Both the position numbers and the translations under genes were made by a program. A stretch of 64,000 bases of DNA from Phocoena phocoena (taxonomy: Eukaryota; Chordata; Mammalia; Artiodactyla; Phocoenidae), in the NCBI RefSeq assembly GCF_963924675.1, contig NC_089220.1:54632639-54696638 (forward strand), read 5' to 3'. Below the pieces are notes generated by a model, which worked only from the letters and a program-made list of their open reading frames with translations, did not search any database and was not told the origin of the DNA. Positions 46,801 through 59,086 of the stretch are shown one piece after another (positions within the stretch are counted from its first letter, which is position 1; each line of letters starts with the position of its first letter).

Positions 46801-48240
46801 TGGTGTAATTACTACTTTTTCACGTAAGTTTGAAACCTTCTCCAGTTACTTGTGATATCATTCTGTTAGAAGGCATAGCAACAAAATGTTTGGGCTGCAG
46901 GGTACATTATTTCTTTGATGTCATATCTCAAAGGACTTGGTCAGGAAATGAAATAAGCTCAAATATAATTTCCATTCAAAGCAAAACCATGTGTTGTTTA
47001 TAATTTACATTGCTTTTTGCAAATTCAGGATAGCATAGAAGATAAAAGGACAAGATTTGCAAATACAGGGTCCAAAAGAATCAATCATCTTATATTTTTA
47101 GAAATCCCCACATTAGTCTATATGCAGATATTTGTGTTAATAGGTGCCTAGGCAGATACTAGCTTGGGCTTCAGATACTACTGGATGTATTGATACTTCA
47201 GACACTACCTGTCTGAAAGAATGACTGGGGATTCAACAAGAACTCAGAACAGCTAAAAACATAGGGAGGCTCCCACGTGGAATTCATGCTGGGACTTCAA
47301 GTAGCTGTTGTACTTCTAGAGCGGATAGCTATTACCTTTTAGAAATAAATATTTGAGGATTGATTAATTGTTCTTCTGTAACTTGCAATATCCAGAAGGT
47401 ATTAAATATGGTCCTGTTATTATACAGTTCCAGATTTTTTTCTGGCTGGATAACCCCCAACACTGACCTCAAGGCAGGATGACAACCCCAATCCCTTGAG
47501 TTTCTTCAGACTCTAGTCTTCTCAGTGGGTCTCTAGGTGTTTCACAAGTGATCAGGGGTCAGTCACTGCTGTCACTGCTCCACTGGGTACCACACCATCT
47601 ACTCTGGCCTGGCTGGCTACAGTACTCTGCTGTAACTCCAGTTTGCTTTTATTTCACTTTTCTTCTGGGTATGGGCAGATTCAAATACTTATTTCAAGAT
47701 AGCAGTAATTGACACTTTCCTCTAAACTTCAGGCTCTGAGTCATCATGCTAGATACCACCCTCTTCACTAGGTATGATTTCTTTTCTAGGGACCCTGTAG
47801 GGCTCAGAGGCAATTTACCTTCTCCTCCTTCTCACCTTTGTTGGCCAGACATGCCATCTATGTCTGAACTCTAATCTTGGACAATATTTGAGTTGTTTGC
47901 CTTGAAAGTTCCTCATCTCTCATGTAAATCGGTGGATGTAACGAGATACCAGGAGCTGTGTGTGACCCAACACTACATGCCAGATGGATTCAAGTCTCAT
48001 GTGTTTCCAGGCAACTGGAAACCATTTAGAGTAACATATGGGTTTCAGAGAAGGGGAGAAATGCTGTGAGCATGAGGTCTCTGTGTTTTTGCTCCCTTAC
48101 TATGCTAACTAATAGTAACTTAGATCTTTGGAGAGGCAGAAGGAGAAATAGAGTTCAGATTCTCTGAACTACCACAGAAACCTTTTTTGGGGCTTAAATT
48201 GATGGTAAGTATTGCTGATATCTAGAAAAAAATTGCAATA
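46801..48240. other. No recognised feature
   Basis: About 1.4 kb. 47440-47900 is GC-richer and may be an old repeat, but I cannot assign it. Confidence 0.35.

Positions 48241-48242
<2 letters not shown>

Positions 48243-48272
<30 letters not shown>
48243..48272. repeat. (TG)n microsatellite
   Basis: About 15 TG units. Confidence 0.97.
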
Positions 48273-48273
<1 letters not shown>

Positions 48274-48299
48274 ATCTGCTAGTCTGCCTGCTAGTGTGG

Positions 48300-48735
48300 A
48301 AAAGTGTTTTATTTGCTTTTTCTTTATTGAGTATAAGACATAGCTCGAAAATAAATCCCCTGAATGATTTTGCTCCTGGAACTTCGAGAGTTCAGATGGG
48401 TGGGGAATGTGTTGGAGTTTCATTTAGAATTGCTATTAAAAAGCCTTTGTGTATAGATGATGACGCTACTGACACGTACTGTTGACAAAATAAGTGTTTA
48501 GTGGCAACTTTTGTTATTCCCAGCAACAGGGATGAGTCTGAGCTGAGGCATCCTTGCTACTCTCAAGGTCCCCATTTGTGAAATGGTTGGCCGCTTCTGG
48601 GGAGGAAGTTGATGTCTGGGAACCATTTTCTCCATGCAATGTTAAGTGCTCCTTGTAGACACTGCTGCCAGAGAGATGACGAAACCCTGACAAATTACTG
48701 TTCATCTCAAGCAGCTCCTAATGTGCTTTCCTACT
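48300..48735 (-). other. Candidate terminal exon (low confidence)
   Basis: Repeat-free and GC-richer than its surroundings. On the minus strand a long pyrimidine tract (CCTTTTCTTTTTCAATTTCC) ends in CCCTCAG at 48734-48735, with a second AG at 48718-48719. From 48717 a frame of 67 codons runs to TAA at 48514-48516. It starts ELLEMNSNLSGFRHLSGSSV and is rich in Ser, Thr and Asn in its second half. AATAAA hexamers lie at 48323-48328 and 48308-48313, making a ~200-nt 3' UTR possible. All three frames from the first AG stop within about 30 nt, so only the second AG would use the long frame. I do not recognise the protein. A chance frame in unique DNA is quite possible. Confidence 0.25.
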
Positions 48736-49440
48736 GAGGGGAAATTGAAAAAGAAAAGGAGGCTGCAGCAGGCAGGTGCTGATGCCTTCCTCTCTTTGGT
48801 TGGTCCCCAGCTGCTGGGTCTTGCTTTTGTGGATGCGATGACCATGCGGGCAGCACAACCCATGAGCTTAGGGCAGCTGCTTATAATCCAGCAGAGGCAG
48901 CTGGCAGGTGAAACACTAACACGTTATGCCATAAAATATTTAAAGAAAGCTGTGCGTTTAGTTTTCTTTTGATTAGCTCTCCAGGTTTATACTTCAGTAG
49001 CTTTGCCGAAGGGCCAGAAGCGAACCAGTAACACCCCCAGAGCCCATTTAAATACTTGGCAGTGTTTACTTAATATTTTAAAGTTAAAAAACATTTTGGA
49101 ACATTGAGCACTCCAAAAGAGCAAAACCTATTTATGGACCCTGAGGGCATTTCACCTTTAAGACAGCAAAGCGGCCAAGAAACTGAAGAAGTCTCTCATT
49201 TTTATAGCAGTAGATAAATTGTAGGATGAGTCAGCTTCAGTGGGATCTTTTAACTCTTTTTGCTCTGCCTTCTGGAGTGTAAAGCATAACCTCTAGAGAA
49301 AACACTTCCTTTTATTATGATGCCTTTCAATGCTTTTTATTTCAGATGTTTAATCTAACAACCAAATGTGTTTTGCCATGACACAGGGCTTGAAGGGGAA
49401 ACAAAAGAACTGTAATAGATTTGTAATAGATTTCTGATTC
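48736..49440. other. Unique sequence beside the candidate exon
   Basis: The plus-strand open frame 48721-48972 (83 codons) has no recognised domain and lies antisense to the putative splice region. No repeats recognised; a plausible place for conserved noncoding sequence. Confidence 0.35.
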
Positions 49441-49444
49441 AGAA

Positions 49445-49670
49445 TCAAAAGACAGGGGTTTTAGTCTGACTCTGGTGTTAGTGGTATGCAACCTCAGGAA
49501 AACCTAGACTATGCCAGTTACTAGTTGTGTGATGGTGGGCAAGTTACTTGTTTTCTCTTCTGTAACATAAGGAGAATTAATAATGTCTACCTCACTGGGC
49601 TGATGTGAGAATTAAGAATGCAGGTACAGAGCCTAGCACAAACCCTTGCTGATGATTTCAAATATCCAAT
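49445..49670 (+). mobile_element. MIR SINE
   Basis: Forward MIR: CCAGTTACTAGTTGTGTGAT, GGGCAAGTTACTTGTTTTCT, and CTGATGTGAGAATTAAGAAT, ending near CAGAGCCTAGCACAAAC. Confidence 0.85.
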
Positions 49671-50489
49671 AATGTTAAATGTTACCAGATCTGAAAAGAA
49701 AGCATGTGGTTTTAACTCTATTGCCTTTATTTGTAAAATGGTGACAATAATATACATCACATAAAGTTATTTAAGTACATGTGACATGTGTGGGCACTTT
49801 GTGTACTAAATGCCGTATAAATGGGATGTATATTGATAATCATAATAGATTTTGAGAGCGGGCAGAGAAAATGGGTAAATAAAAGAAAAAAATAGAGAAG
49901 ACGGCAGGAAAGTTGGGAACAAACCCATGGAGAGGTTTGCACATTATTAGAAGGGGAAGAACAGAATTAAAACTGCTACCCAAAGCAAATCAAACCAAAT
50001 CTAAATCCCCAATTAAACCCAAAGCAAAACATATAAACAAAACAAGGTAAAAAAAAAAAATAAACAATACTCAGCTTGCTGCTGCACAGAGCACGCTAGC
50101 TGTTTCTCTCCATCTTAAGAATACATTCATGATAGCTTCTCAGGAGAACCTGCTGGGCAGTGCTTCTGGTTCTGGGATAATTATGAGAAGAGTGTTGTGA
50201 ATATAGAGTGAACACAGCTACTGGAGAACATCACACAGAACATCTTATTTTAGTCCCAGAGCCCCTTCTCTGGCCCAGCATGGCTCCTCTTGACCCGGGC
50301 AGTCCAGGAGCCCCTCTTTTCTCTTTCTCTTCTTTGGAGATATCACACCCAACCCAGCACTTTGAATCCTGGGAGTAGGGAGTTGTGTCTCAGTCCCTAA
50401 CTCCTTACTTTCTTCCTTTACCAGAACACAGGCAACAAGCCTTTTTCGTTTAAGAAATTTTCTGCTGATAAATATGTGGTAATAAACAC
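49671..50489. other. No recognised feature
   Basis: A-rich tract at about 49985-50065; otherwise nothing recognised. Confidence 0.4.
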
Positions 50490-50556
50490 ATATTTATTAT
50501 ATTAAATAATAAATTTAATATTTATTATTAAATTTATTATTTAATATAATAAATAT
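50490..50556. repeat. Perfect AT-only palindrome, 31-bp arms
   Basis: Arms at 50490-50520 and 50526-50556 are exact reverse complements separated by TTTAT. Apart from the CA just outside, the unit is entirely A/T. It is followed by two tandem-like partial copies of the arm (to about 50590). This is a palindromic AT-rich repeat able to form a cruciform. Confidence 0.97.
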
Positions 50557-50590
50557 ATTAAAGATATTTAATATAATAAAGATATTAAAA

Positions 50591-52690
50591 ATGAGAAACA
50601 GCAAATATGGTAATGTTACAAAGTTTATAACAGTATTAGTAGTTCCACTACTAATAGTAATGCCACCATTTCCATTATATTTTACATTAGGAACGGAACT
50701 AAAGGGTTAAATTTGAGACAGGTTCACTAAAGTCTTTTAAGAAAGAGAGAGAAAGTGAATACTCTCTCGTATGCCGCATACCTTAGTATGAGAAACTTCA
50801 CGTGTATGCATGCAAATGTGGGAATCTTTTCCCCCACCCAGCCATGGCTGGGCAGATGTTACTTTGGTATCTCTTGAAATCATTTTTATTTCCTCTGGTC
50901 ATACACACAAATCTGTAAAGAAGCCAAAAGAATGTTTGTGCAAGTAGAGAAGTTCATGCAAGTTGGAGTGGAGTAAACTATCAAGGAGGTGGGGATAGCT
51001 TTTCAGAATCAATGGGGACATGAATGATGCATTAATCACTATGAATTAGCCTAGGATCACAGATCAGGACTCAAATAAATCAAGCTGATGTAAGTCAGAA
51101 ATTTAATAACATATAAAATCTGGCTCAAAATGGTAGTTCATACAGTATTTATTCAGGCTTCTGATATTTACTGCTCTAAGATATAAAGCTTTGAAAGAGC
51201 TGGGTAAAAGGGTTTTAGGCCTGTATGAATTTTTACAGAGTAGAAGTTTCTGGACCAATTCATATGGTTTTCATTATGACCTTCTACCTGGAATACAATG
51301 ATGTTTGCAGATAGATCCTGTTTCTCCTTATATTTGTGGATGCTGGTGAGCTTGACAAGTAAGTCTCTTATCTAGGTGCTCATAATAGTATATAAATTGT
51401 CATTTCACAAATCCTGGGAACTCTGTAAAAGCCTCCTGTCCTTCAGAATATCAGGAGACTCTGTGGGGGCTTAACTGAACCAAGTATGAAGGTCAAAGAC
51501 AGCTGTTTGATCCTGAAATTAAATGATAAATATTAGGGACTATGTTTTCCTTTATTAATCCTCAGCATCATGTTCCCTGCATTCCCTGGGAAGCCAAACA
51601 CATGACTCACAAGATCGGGCAGTCTTCTGTAAGATAAGAGTGGAGGGAAAGTATCTACAGATGGAAGAATGAAGCCATGAGAGTAGAATTGGAGTGAGGG
51701 GCAGAAGCAGTACCTCTTAATTTTCCTCTGTGTTTTGGTAGAAACAAGTTGTCAATGGGAGATTTCAAGGCACATTAGTTTGAGAAAGAACAAAATAGAC
51801 AAAAGATCTAGTGTTAGATATAAATTAAAAGCTGTTTCTGTGCATTGCAAGTCTCTCACTCCTAAAAGGAGAATCACAGATTATTTTTTTAAACCAAAAT
51901 TTGAAGTTTGTCATTTGTGTCTCCTAATTCTCAGATCATTTATTACAACTTTTCTTTTTCGAGGTGTTAGAATAATTTTCTGAAGGATAGTGATAAAGCA
52001 GTTGTTTTCTAAGCCTCTGGGGACCAGGTAGAGTTTGGAGTGATTTAGGGGCAACCAGACAATGCTTCATTACTCAGGAAACTGACCCTTCTCCCATCTG
52101 CTGTAAATGAGATCTGAAAACTTTCTCCATCCTATTATCTTGTCAATTCCTAGCATCAGTTTCTAACAAGAGAGTTGAAATGCAATATAGCTTTGGCCGA
52201 AAAAAAAAAGTGCTTAGGATTTAGTGAGCTGTAACTTGACTACAAATCCAAATGGGTAATATTTAGCTCATAATATGATTTCCTTCATGCAGATTGCAAT
52301 GTTTACATCTTGTAATGAAGCCTATGTTTCTTTGTATCAGTGGTTCTTATATGGAAAACACTGGAGAATAGCAACATGGACCTAAAACGGGTGTCTCTTG
52401 CACACCTCTGTACGAACATTGACCCTTTACAGAGTGAAAGTTGAATATGAATAAAAGAAAATTCATGGAATTTTCATTCATGAAAATTAACTTTTTTTTC
52501 ACTTGCATCTCTTTGGTGTACTGTACTGTTTCAAAGCTTGTGTTATCAAATTCTTGCTTCTCCCAATCACAAAATTTATTCATGCATCCAAAGGAGCATT
52601 TTTTTTTCTTTTTTAAAAGGGTAGGTGAGTCGGTGGCCTAATTCTATTTAGAAAGACAGAAAAAGAAAAAGGATTACACATACATTTTTC
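50591..52690. other. No recognised feature
   Basis: About 2.1 kb with no assigned repeat or gene; open frames at 51735-51983, 52347-52583 and 52441-52641 show no domain. Confidence 0.35.
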
Positions 52691-53125
52691 ATAAGCTGAT
52701 CTGGTTAGACTTTTGGTTGCAAAGAACTCAGCCTGAATAAAACTGGGGCTTATTGTAGGTCTATGTATGAATTAGAACTGGGAGTGAAAGGCTGGAACTA
52801 AAACAGTGTTAGTGTTTTAGTGGAACTAAAACAGCTCCAGTTTCCAGCTTCTTTCTCGATCTTTTTCAAGGTCCATTCCGTGGCATCACTGTATCGCTCT
52901 GGTGTCTGAGCCATTCTTTCTCTACCAACTTCCTCTGCTTTAGTTCCTTTATAATTTTGGCTGGTATGAGGCCTGTTGTAGTCGTTCTATCATCTCCAGC
53001 TGAAAAACTCCTTTCAGCTTCAGCTTTTGCTCCACATTGCTCAGTCTTGTGTTTCTGATTCCTGAGAGTCAGGCTCTTATTTTTCCTAGCTCATCTTCCA
53101 TATCACATAAGTCATTGGCTAGCCA
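52691..53125. other. Probable old repeat, unassigned
   Basis: Recurrent-repeat character (CAAAGAACTCAGCCTGAATA, CAGTCTTGTGTTTCTGATTC) but no family named. A short direct duplication, GGAACTAAAACAG, occurs at about 52795 and 52821. Confidence 0.35.
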
Positions 53126-53129
53126 ATAG

Positions 53130-53600
53130 ATGGTATGGTGGCTTGCAAAAAAACCACAGTTCCCTGTAACCACATACTTGCAATGTGATTCTGTAGCTTC
53201 TTTCAAGAGATGGAGTCTATCCTTGAATCTGGGCTGGCTTTGTGACCTGCCTTAGCTAGTAGGAGGAAACAGAAGTGAGGTTGTACATTTGGTCCTTTGG
53301 AAGCTTTAAGCCCTTCCTCTATTTCCCTTGGAACTCTGCCATATGCCTTGGCTAGGCTTATGGAAGTTGAGAGACCAAGTGAACAGAGATAAGCCATCTT
53401 AGACTACCCTGCCTCCAGCCACTTGGCAGCTTACTGCAAATTCATGAGTGAGCCTAACCAAGCCTGGCCGAGATCAGCCAGATCGACCAATCTATTCCAG
53501 CACAAATTGCTGCCCTATTTAATCGTGAGCTAAATAAATGGCTGTTGTTTTAAGCCACTAAGTTTTAGCATAGTTTGCCCTGCAGCAAAAAGTAACTAAA
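53130..53600 (+). mobile_element. MaLR/ERVL-type LTR
   Basis: Forward LTR: TTGAATCTGGGCTGGCTTTG, TCATGAGTGAGCCTAACCAA, a polyadenylation signal in GCTAAATAAATGGCTGTTG, and the end TTTTAAGCCACTAAGTTTTA and CCCTGCAGCAAAAAGTAAC. The minus-strand open frame 53203-53397 is a chance reading. Confidence 0.75.
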
Positions 53601-53609
53601 AAAGAGGTA

Positions 53610-53955
53610 CAGTTCCTTCTCCATATCTGCTGGTTCCACATCTATGGATTCAACCAACCATGGATAGAAAATATTTGGGGGAAAAAATTCCAGAAAGTTT
53701 CAAAAAGCAAAACTTGAATTTGCCATTTGTGGGCACCATTTATGTAACATTTACATTGTAGTTACAGCTATTTACATAGACTTTACATTGTATTAGGTTC
53801 TATAAGTAATCTAGAGATGATTTAAAGTATATGGGAGGACGTACATAGGTTATATGCAAATATTATGCCATTTTATATAAGGGACTTGAGCAACTTGGAT
53901 TTTGGCATCTGATGGGGTCCTGGAACCAATCTTCCATGGACACTGAGGGAGGACT
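53610..53955 (+). mobile_element. Tigger/pogo-like MITE
   Basis: Begins CAGTTCCTTCTCCATATCTG and ends CATGGACACTGAGGGAGGAC, imperfect inverted repeats, with TA on both sides (53608-53609 and 53956-53957). Internal TATTAGGTTCTATAAGTAAT, AGAGATGATTTAAAGTATAT and TATGCAAATATTATGCCATT match the MER8-like Tigger derivatives I recall. About 346 bp, no transposase. Confidence 0.78.
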
Positions 53956-54079
53956 ATACTCCTTTTGGTCTAACCAGCCATGATAAGTAGTGTACTGGCA
54001 TTATGGCAAAAAACGTGACTGCTTGCCTCTTTCTCAGTGGCTATGGGCAAGGCAGTTTTATTTAGAAAGAATGTAGCCT

Positions 54080-55200
54080 TTCAGTAATTCAACAAATATT
54101 TATTAACTGCCTATAATGTGCCATGTACTATGCTAGGCAATAGAAATCAAGGATGATAAAAAAATATGCCTAGTTATTAATAGTGATGAATAAATGGAAC
54201 TTTCACTTAGTAAGGGAGACAGGCATTAGTCACATAATCACCCTGAAGAATATTTAATTACAAACTGAGATAAGGCTCTTAAGCGAAGACACACATTTTT
54301 ATGAGGGAACAGCAAAGGCTTACACTGGGTCTTAAAGGCTTACTGAGTAAGTGGTGCTTGAGATAAGATCCAAAAATGGGTAGAGTTTATTAGGGAAAAG
54401 GGTAGGGAGAGTGGCTTGTGGATGAAAGGAAGACATTTTCAGCATGTGCAAAGATCCCACGACAGAAGCTAATACGATACATTCAAAAAACTGAAAGAAG
54501 GTCAGTGTTGAATGTGACTGGAATATATATATAGACAGAGGTGGGGACTGTGAAGAGGTGTGGGTAGAGAGATGTGTAGGGGCTCGAACGCATGGGGACT
54601 TATGTTATGGATTTTGGGAATGTGGAAAGCTATTGAGATGGCTGGAGGGAGAAGGGAAGCATGGGCGCATGATCAGTTTTGTGTTTTGGAAAGATCACAC
54701 TATATGCAGTTGAGAAATGATTGAATTGAATTCAAACTGAGTGAATTTGAAAGATCAGCTAATAAGGTATTCCACTGTGATGGTGAAGAGATGGTTTCTG
54801 GGAATAAAATAGTAGCTAGGAGAGGACAGATTTGCGAGATGCTTAGGAGGCAAGACCAATAGGGTAAGACCAAGAGGCGTAAGAGATAAGATCATGGGGT
54901 TTGGATGTGAAGGTTGAGGGACAGGCAGTTGAGAGAGACTTCTAGATTTCTGGCTTTCACAAGCAAATGAACGAGGGTGCTACTCACTGAGGTTAGGAAC
55001 ACTGGAAGAGGAAGGAGTAGGTCTAAAGAGTGAAATGGTGAAAACTTTAGGATATGTTGAGTTTGAGGTATACTGAGGTCTCCAAATAGAAATATTGACT
55101 GTGGTATTGGCTATATGAGTTAGAGGAGAAGAAAATTTGTCAAACATTTATGTTGAGTTAGCAACTGAAATTGTGGACATGGAGAGAATCTGGGGCAGAC
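54080..55200 (+). mobile_element. Unnamed ancient repeat, copy 3
   Basis: Starts CTGCCTATAATGTGCCATGT, then CAGCATGTGCAAAGATCCC, TATGGATTTTGGGAATGTGG, GACTTCTAGATTTCTGGCTT, and GATATGTTGAGTTTGAGGTA. Order matches copies 1 and 2. Confidence 0.6.
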
Positions 55201-55324
55201 ACTGTAGATGATAGTCCATAGGCCAAAACTGAACCACATAGTTTGTCAGTTTAACATGGCATTAAAAATAAAAATTGAGCAAACAAGTAAAAATCACAAT
55301 ATTTCACAGCAGCTAGATAAGAGT

Positions 55325-55517
55325 AGGATTAGGAATTCTGGTGTCTATTCTACTTCTTACAAGGACACCAGTCCTATTGGATTAGGTCCCCACCTTTATG
55401 AGCTCATTTAACCTTAAGTATCTCCTTAAAAGCCCTATTTCCAAGTACAGACACATTGGGGGTTAGAGCCCCAACATATGAATTTTAGGAGGATAGAATT
55501 TAGTCCATAACATGGCC
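55325..55517 (-). mobile_element. MLT1-type LTR fragment
   Basis: Reverse LTR piece: ACAAGGACACCAGTCCTATT, ATCTCCTTAAAAGCCCTATT, and AACATATGAATTTTAGGAGG, ending TTTAGTCCATAACA. Confidence 0.7.
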
Positions 55518-55902
55518 TTAATGGGAATTTCTGGTTCTTTGACCCCTTTACTTTCTCCCAGTCCATCAGTTACATTTTTTCTTTATTTCCCTCCTCAGCC
55601 AGTTTGGAGTCCACAGTTCTTCATTTCAGTAACACTGCTGTGAATCTATAAATTCCTTCATCCCTTTGTCTTTCCATCATAACCATCTGATGAAATTCCA
55701 GTCTTAAGTGGACCCTACTATTCATTTCTCTATACCTGCACTGCAGCAGCCAAGAAGTTCTGGAAAAAATCACACAATGTCCAAATACTATGATCAATTT
55801 TTGATTCTCTCTTTCTAGGTAGCACCCTATCTTTTTCTTCCACATTTAGCCAAACTTCTTTTAATAACTCTATACTCATGGTTTCAATTTCCTAACTCCC
55901 TA

Positions 55903-56350
55903 TATTAGCTTCCTAGCACTGTTGTAACAAAACACCATAAGCTTGGTAGTTTAAAACAAGACATTATTCTCTCACAGTTCTGGAGGTTAGGTGTCCAAAA
56001 TCAAGATGTCAGCATAGCTGTGCTCCTTCTGAAAGCTGTAAGGAAGAATCCTTCCTTGTCTCTACTTAGCCCTTGGTGTTGCCAGCAATCCTTGGCATTT
56101 CTTGGCTGGTAGATGCAATTTCTGTCTCTGTGTTCACATGGTGTTCTCCTCTCTGATGTCTCTTTGTGGCCGAATTTTCTTCTGTAAGGACAAGACTCAT
56201 TGGATTAGGGTTTACCCAATCTTGTATGACCTCATCTTAACTCGATTGCATCTGCAAATGTTTGACTTCCAAACAAGCTCACATTCACATGTTCCAGGTG
56301 GACATGAATTGGGGTGTGGGGGTTAGGGAGTGTTATCAATTCAGTAATTT
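55903..56350 (-). mobile_element. MLT1-type LTR
   Basis: Reverse LTR: TATTAGCTTCCTAGCACTGT, TGTAACAAAACACCATAAGC, CTCACAGTTCTGGAGGTTAG, AAGGACAAGACTCATTGGAT, and CCAATCTTGTATGACCTCAT. The open frame 56102-56326 is an LTR reading. Confidence 0.8.
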
Positions 56351-56394
56351 CTGAAACTCCTAAACCCACTTCCATATAGCTTCAGGGTCTAACT

Positions 56395-56511
56395 TAAACA
56401 AACAAACAAATAAGAACAACAACAAAAAACCCCAAAACAACAACAAAAAAGAAAACCAAAAAAAAAAAAACCCCACCAAAAACAAAACAAAAAAACCCAC
56501 AAAAAAGGTAA
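56395..56511. repeat. A/C-rich low-complexity tract
   Basis: CAAA/CAAAAA-type low-complexity sequence of about 115 bp. The minus-strand open frame 56394-56582 translates it as a Phe/Val/Leu run and is not a gene. Confidence 0.9.
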
Positions 56512-58189
56512 AATTGCCAACTTCTAAGCCCTAAATCCAATGGGTTTATCTCAGTTCTTGTCTCATGTGCTCTCTTGGCCACATTTGAAACAGTTGGTCA
56601 CTCTCCTTCTGAAAACACTCTCTTCACATCACTTCCAAGTTGTCTTCCTATCTCTGTGACTCCTTCTTCTCAACTTCCTTGGCAAATTTGTCTTTTCTTT
56701 TGGGGGTTTCTTAAGGCGCAGTCCTGTAGAGAAGTACTACAGTGATCAAGCAGGGAACATAAATGAAGGAAATGGGTCAGGTGGAAATGTATCACGCTAG
56801 AGAGCTCATGATACATTTAGAGGGTGTCTGCAGCCCATCTCCAGCCAGTTCTTGCCATGCTGGAATGGGAACCCAATGTTGTCAGAGGGTCTAATTCTTT
56901 TGTTTGAATCCTAAAGCCCAGCCAGACTCTTGTAGAACTGGTGCTCTGGGAACATCGAGTAGTGAGTGATAAGGATAATAAGAATGAAAATTTATGAGAG
57001 AAAGTAAGAGCTGGAGTCTCCGGCCAGTTATTTATTTTCATCTTCTCCTATTTTTTGACTCCCCCACTCCCCATTTTTTGGTATGTATGAAGAACAACAT
57101 AGATTCTGTAGAATCAATAACAATGGCATTAAGATCTTCATTATTAGAATATATAGTGAAATGTTAAAAAACATTTTTTTAGTTGACACATCCTTCACAT
57201 TACCTTCCAGTCTTTCAGATTATGCTTATAATGTAAACAATGAAACTGGTAAAGTCCCATGTTAGTTCAGTAAAAATAGCACAGATGTAGTGTCGATTAT
57301 ATTTCACAGGAAATGAGTTAAAAGTCACTGGGTATTAAGGAGAAGTGGTTTATATCTCTTAGTTTGTTTGCAACAGGTCACTAAATTTGTGACCTCTTTC
57401 ATTTTTGCCACCTATGCACACCTGTCATGAAAACCTCTTAAAGTTTTCTTAGCCAACTGCAGTTTCCCTTCCAAGGTTGTATTGATTTCATAGCATTTTG
57501 TAGTTGTCACATCTTGACATGAACCATAGGTGTTATTTTGAATTCCCAATGCCTTTTATTAGATCTTTAAATCAATTACTACTAATGTAATGAGAAATTC
57601 GGTGTTTTCAACCACAGGCACTGTTCTCAGTACTTCAACTTGACAGCATACGAGATTGGAAAATAGATGAATTGAATTGAACACAAGTTTTCTGACTCCT
57701 AAGTCAAGTTTCTTTCCAGCTAAGTAGTTTGCTTAATAGATGGTAATTTACTTTGATCCCCACAAGTTAAGTGAGTTGGAGATCATAACATGAGCACTGT
57801 ACTTCAGATTCACATGCTTATGTGAGAGGGAAATCTGAGATGAGAAAGAGGGCTGAGGGAGTTATGGCAGGGTGGTGTAGTGGGGAAATAAGAATCAGGC
57901 AGGTTTGAGAGGATTTTGGATGCCTACACTTTAACCCAAATTTATGTGTGGGCTTATATCCATTTTTATTTTTCTTTCTTTTATTGAAAATTTTTTCATG
58001 TTCTTTCTCTCTCTGTTCTTCCTTCTCCATTTCCCCCCTTTCCTCTTTAGTCTACTATTTGTAAGACTAAAGCATTTTTTGTTTGTTGAATTTAGTGGAT
58101 AAACTGCCTCACTTGAATTATAATTAAACAGCAAATGCATGAGCATCTGTATTTCTTTCTTTCAAAAGACAAATATAATCTCCCTTTTC
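56512..58189. other. No recognised feature
   Basis: About 1.7 kb; several short open frames without domains; nothing assigned. Confidence 0.35.
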
Positions 58190-58285
58190 AAAATAGTGTA
58201 CAGTTCAGTGGTTTTTATATATTCAAAGAGTTGTGTAGCCATTACCACTATAATTCAAGAACATTTTCATCACCATTAAAAAACC

Positions 58286-59086
58286 CCACCTAATATGATC
58301 CAACAATTTCACTTATGGGTGCAAACACAAAAGAATTGAAATCTGAGTCTTGAAGAGATATTTGTGCATTCATGTTCATAACAGCATTATTCACAACTGT
58401 CAAACGGTGGAAGCAAGCTGAGTGTCCATCAGTGGATGAATGGGTAAACAAAATGTGGTACATACTTACTATGAAATAGTATTCAGCTTTAAAAGCGAAA
58501 GAAATTCTGACACATGCTGCAACATGGATGAACCTTGAGGATGTTATGCTAAATGAAATGTTACTCACAAAAAGACAAATACAGATTCCATTTATATGAG
58601 GTACCTGGAATAGTTAAATTCATAAAGACGAAAAGTAGAAGGGTGGTTGCCAGGAGCTGAGGGGAGGGGGAAAGTTGAGTTAGTGTTTAATGGGTGCAGA
58701 GTTTCAGTTTTGCAAGATGAAAAGAGCTCTGGAGATGGTTGGTGGTGATGGTTGCACAACAGTATGAATGCATTTAATGCCATTGAACTGTACATTTAAA
58801 AATGGTGATGGGGATACATTAAAAAATTTTTTTTAAATTAATTAATTATGGTTGAGCCTGGTCTTAGTTGCAGCATGCAGGATCTTCATCGCGGCATGCA
58901 GGATCTTTTAGTTGTGGCATGAGAACTCTTAGTTGTGGCATGCGTGTGGGATCTAGTTGCCCAGTTAGGGATCGAACTCGGGCCCCTTGCATTGGGAGCG
59001 CAGAGTCTTAACCCATTGCACCACTAGGGAAGTTCTGAAGGTGATACATTTTTAATGTGTATTTTACCACAATTAAAGAAAAGAAA
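58286..59086 (+). mobile_element. Plus-strand L1 3' end inside the minus-strand L1
   Basis: Forward ORF2 end and 3' UTR: ATCCAACAATTTCACTTATG, CAACATGGATGAACCTTGAG, GGTGGTTGCCAGGAGCTGAG, and AACTGTACATTTAAAAATGG, ending in an A-rich tail near 59070-59086. It splits the older L1's 3' UTR and is itself interrupted at 58827-59036 by a SINE. Minus open frames here (58290-58568, 58592-58795) are antisense readings. Confidence 0.85.
58827..59036 (-). mobile_element. Older CHR-lineage SINE
   Basis: Reverse SINE: T-rich tail, three imperfect TAGTTG(C/T)GGCATG-type units (58865-58945), then AGGGATCGAACTCGGGCCCC (B box in reverse), ending CCACTAGGGAAGTT. Flanked by GATACATT(A/T) direct repeats at about 58813 and 59043. 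Confidence 0.82.

Noticed and set aside
56394..56582. Minus-strand frame rich in Phe, Val and Leu resembling a membrane peptide
   Set aside because: Translation of a CAAA-type low-complexity tract.
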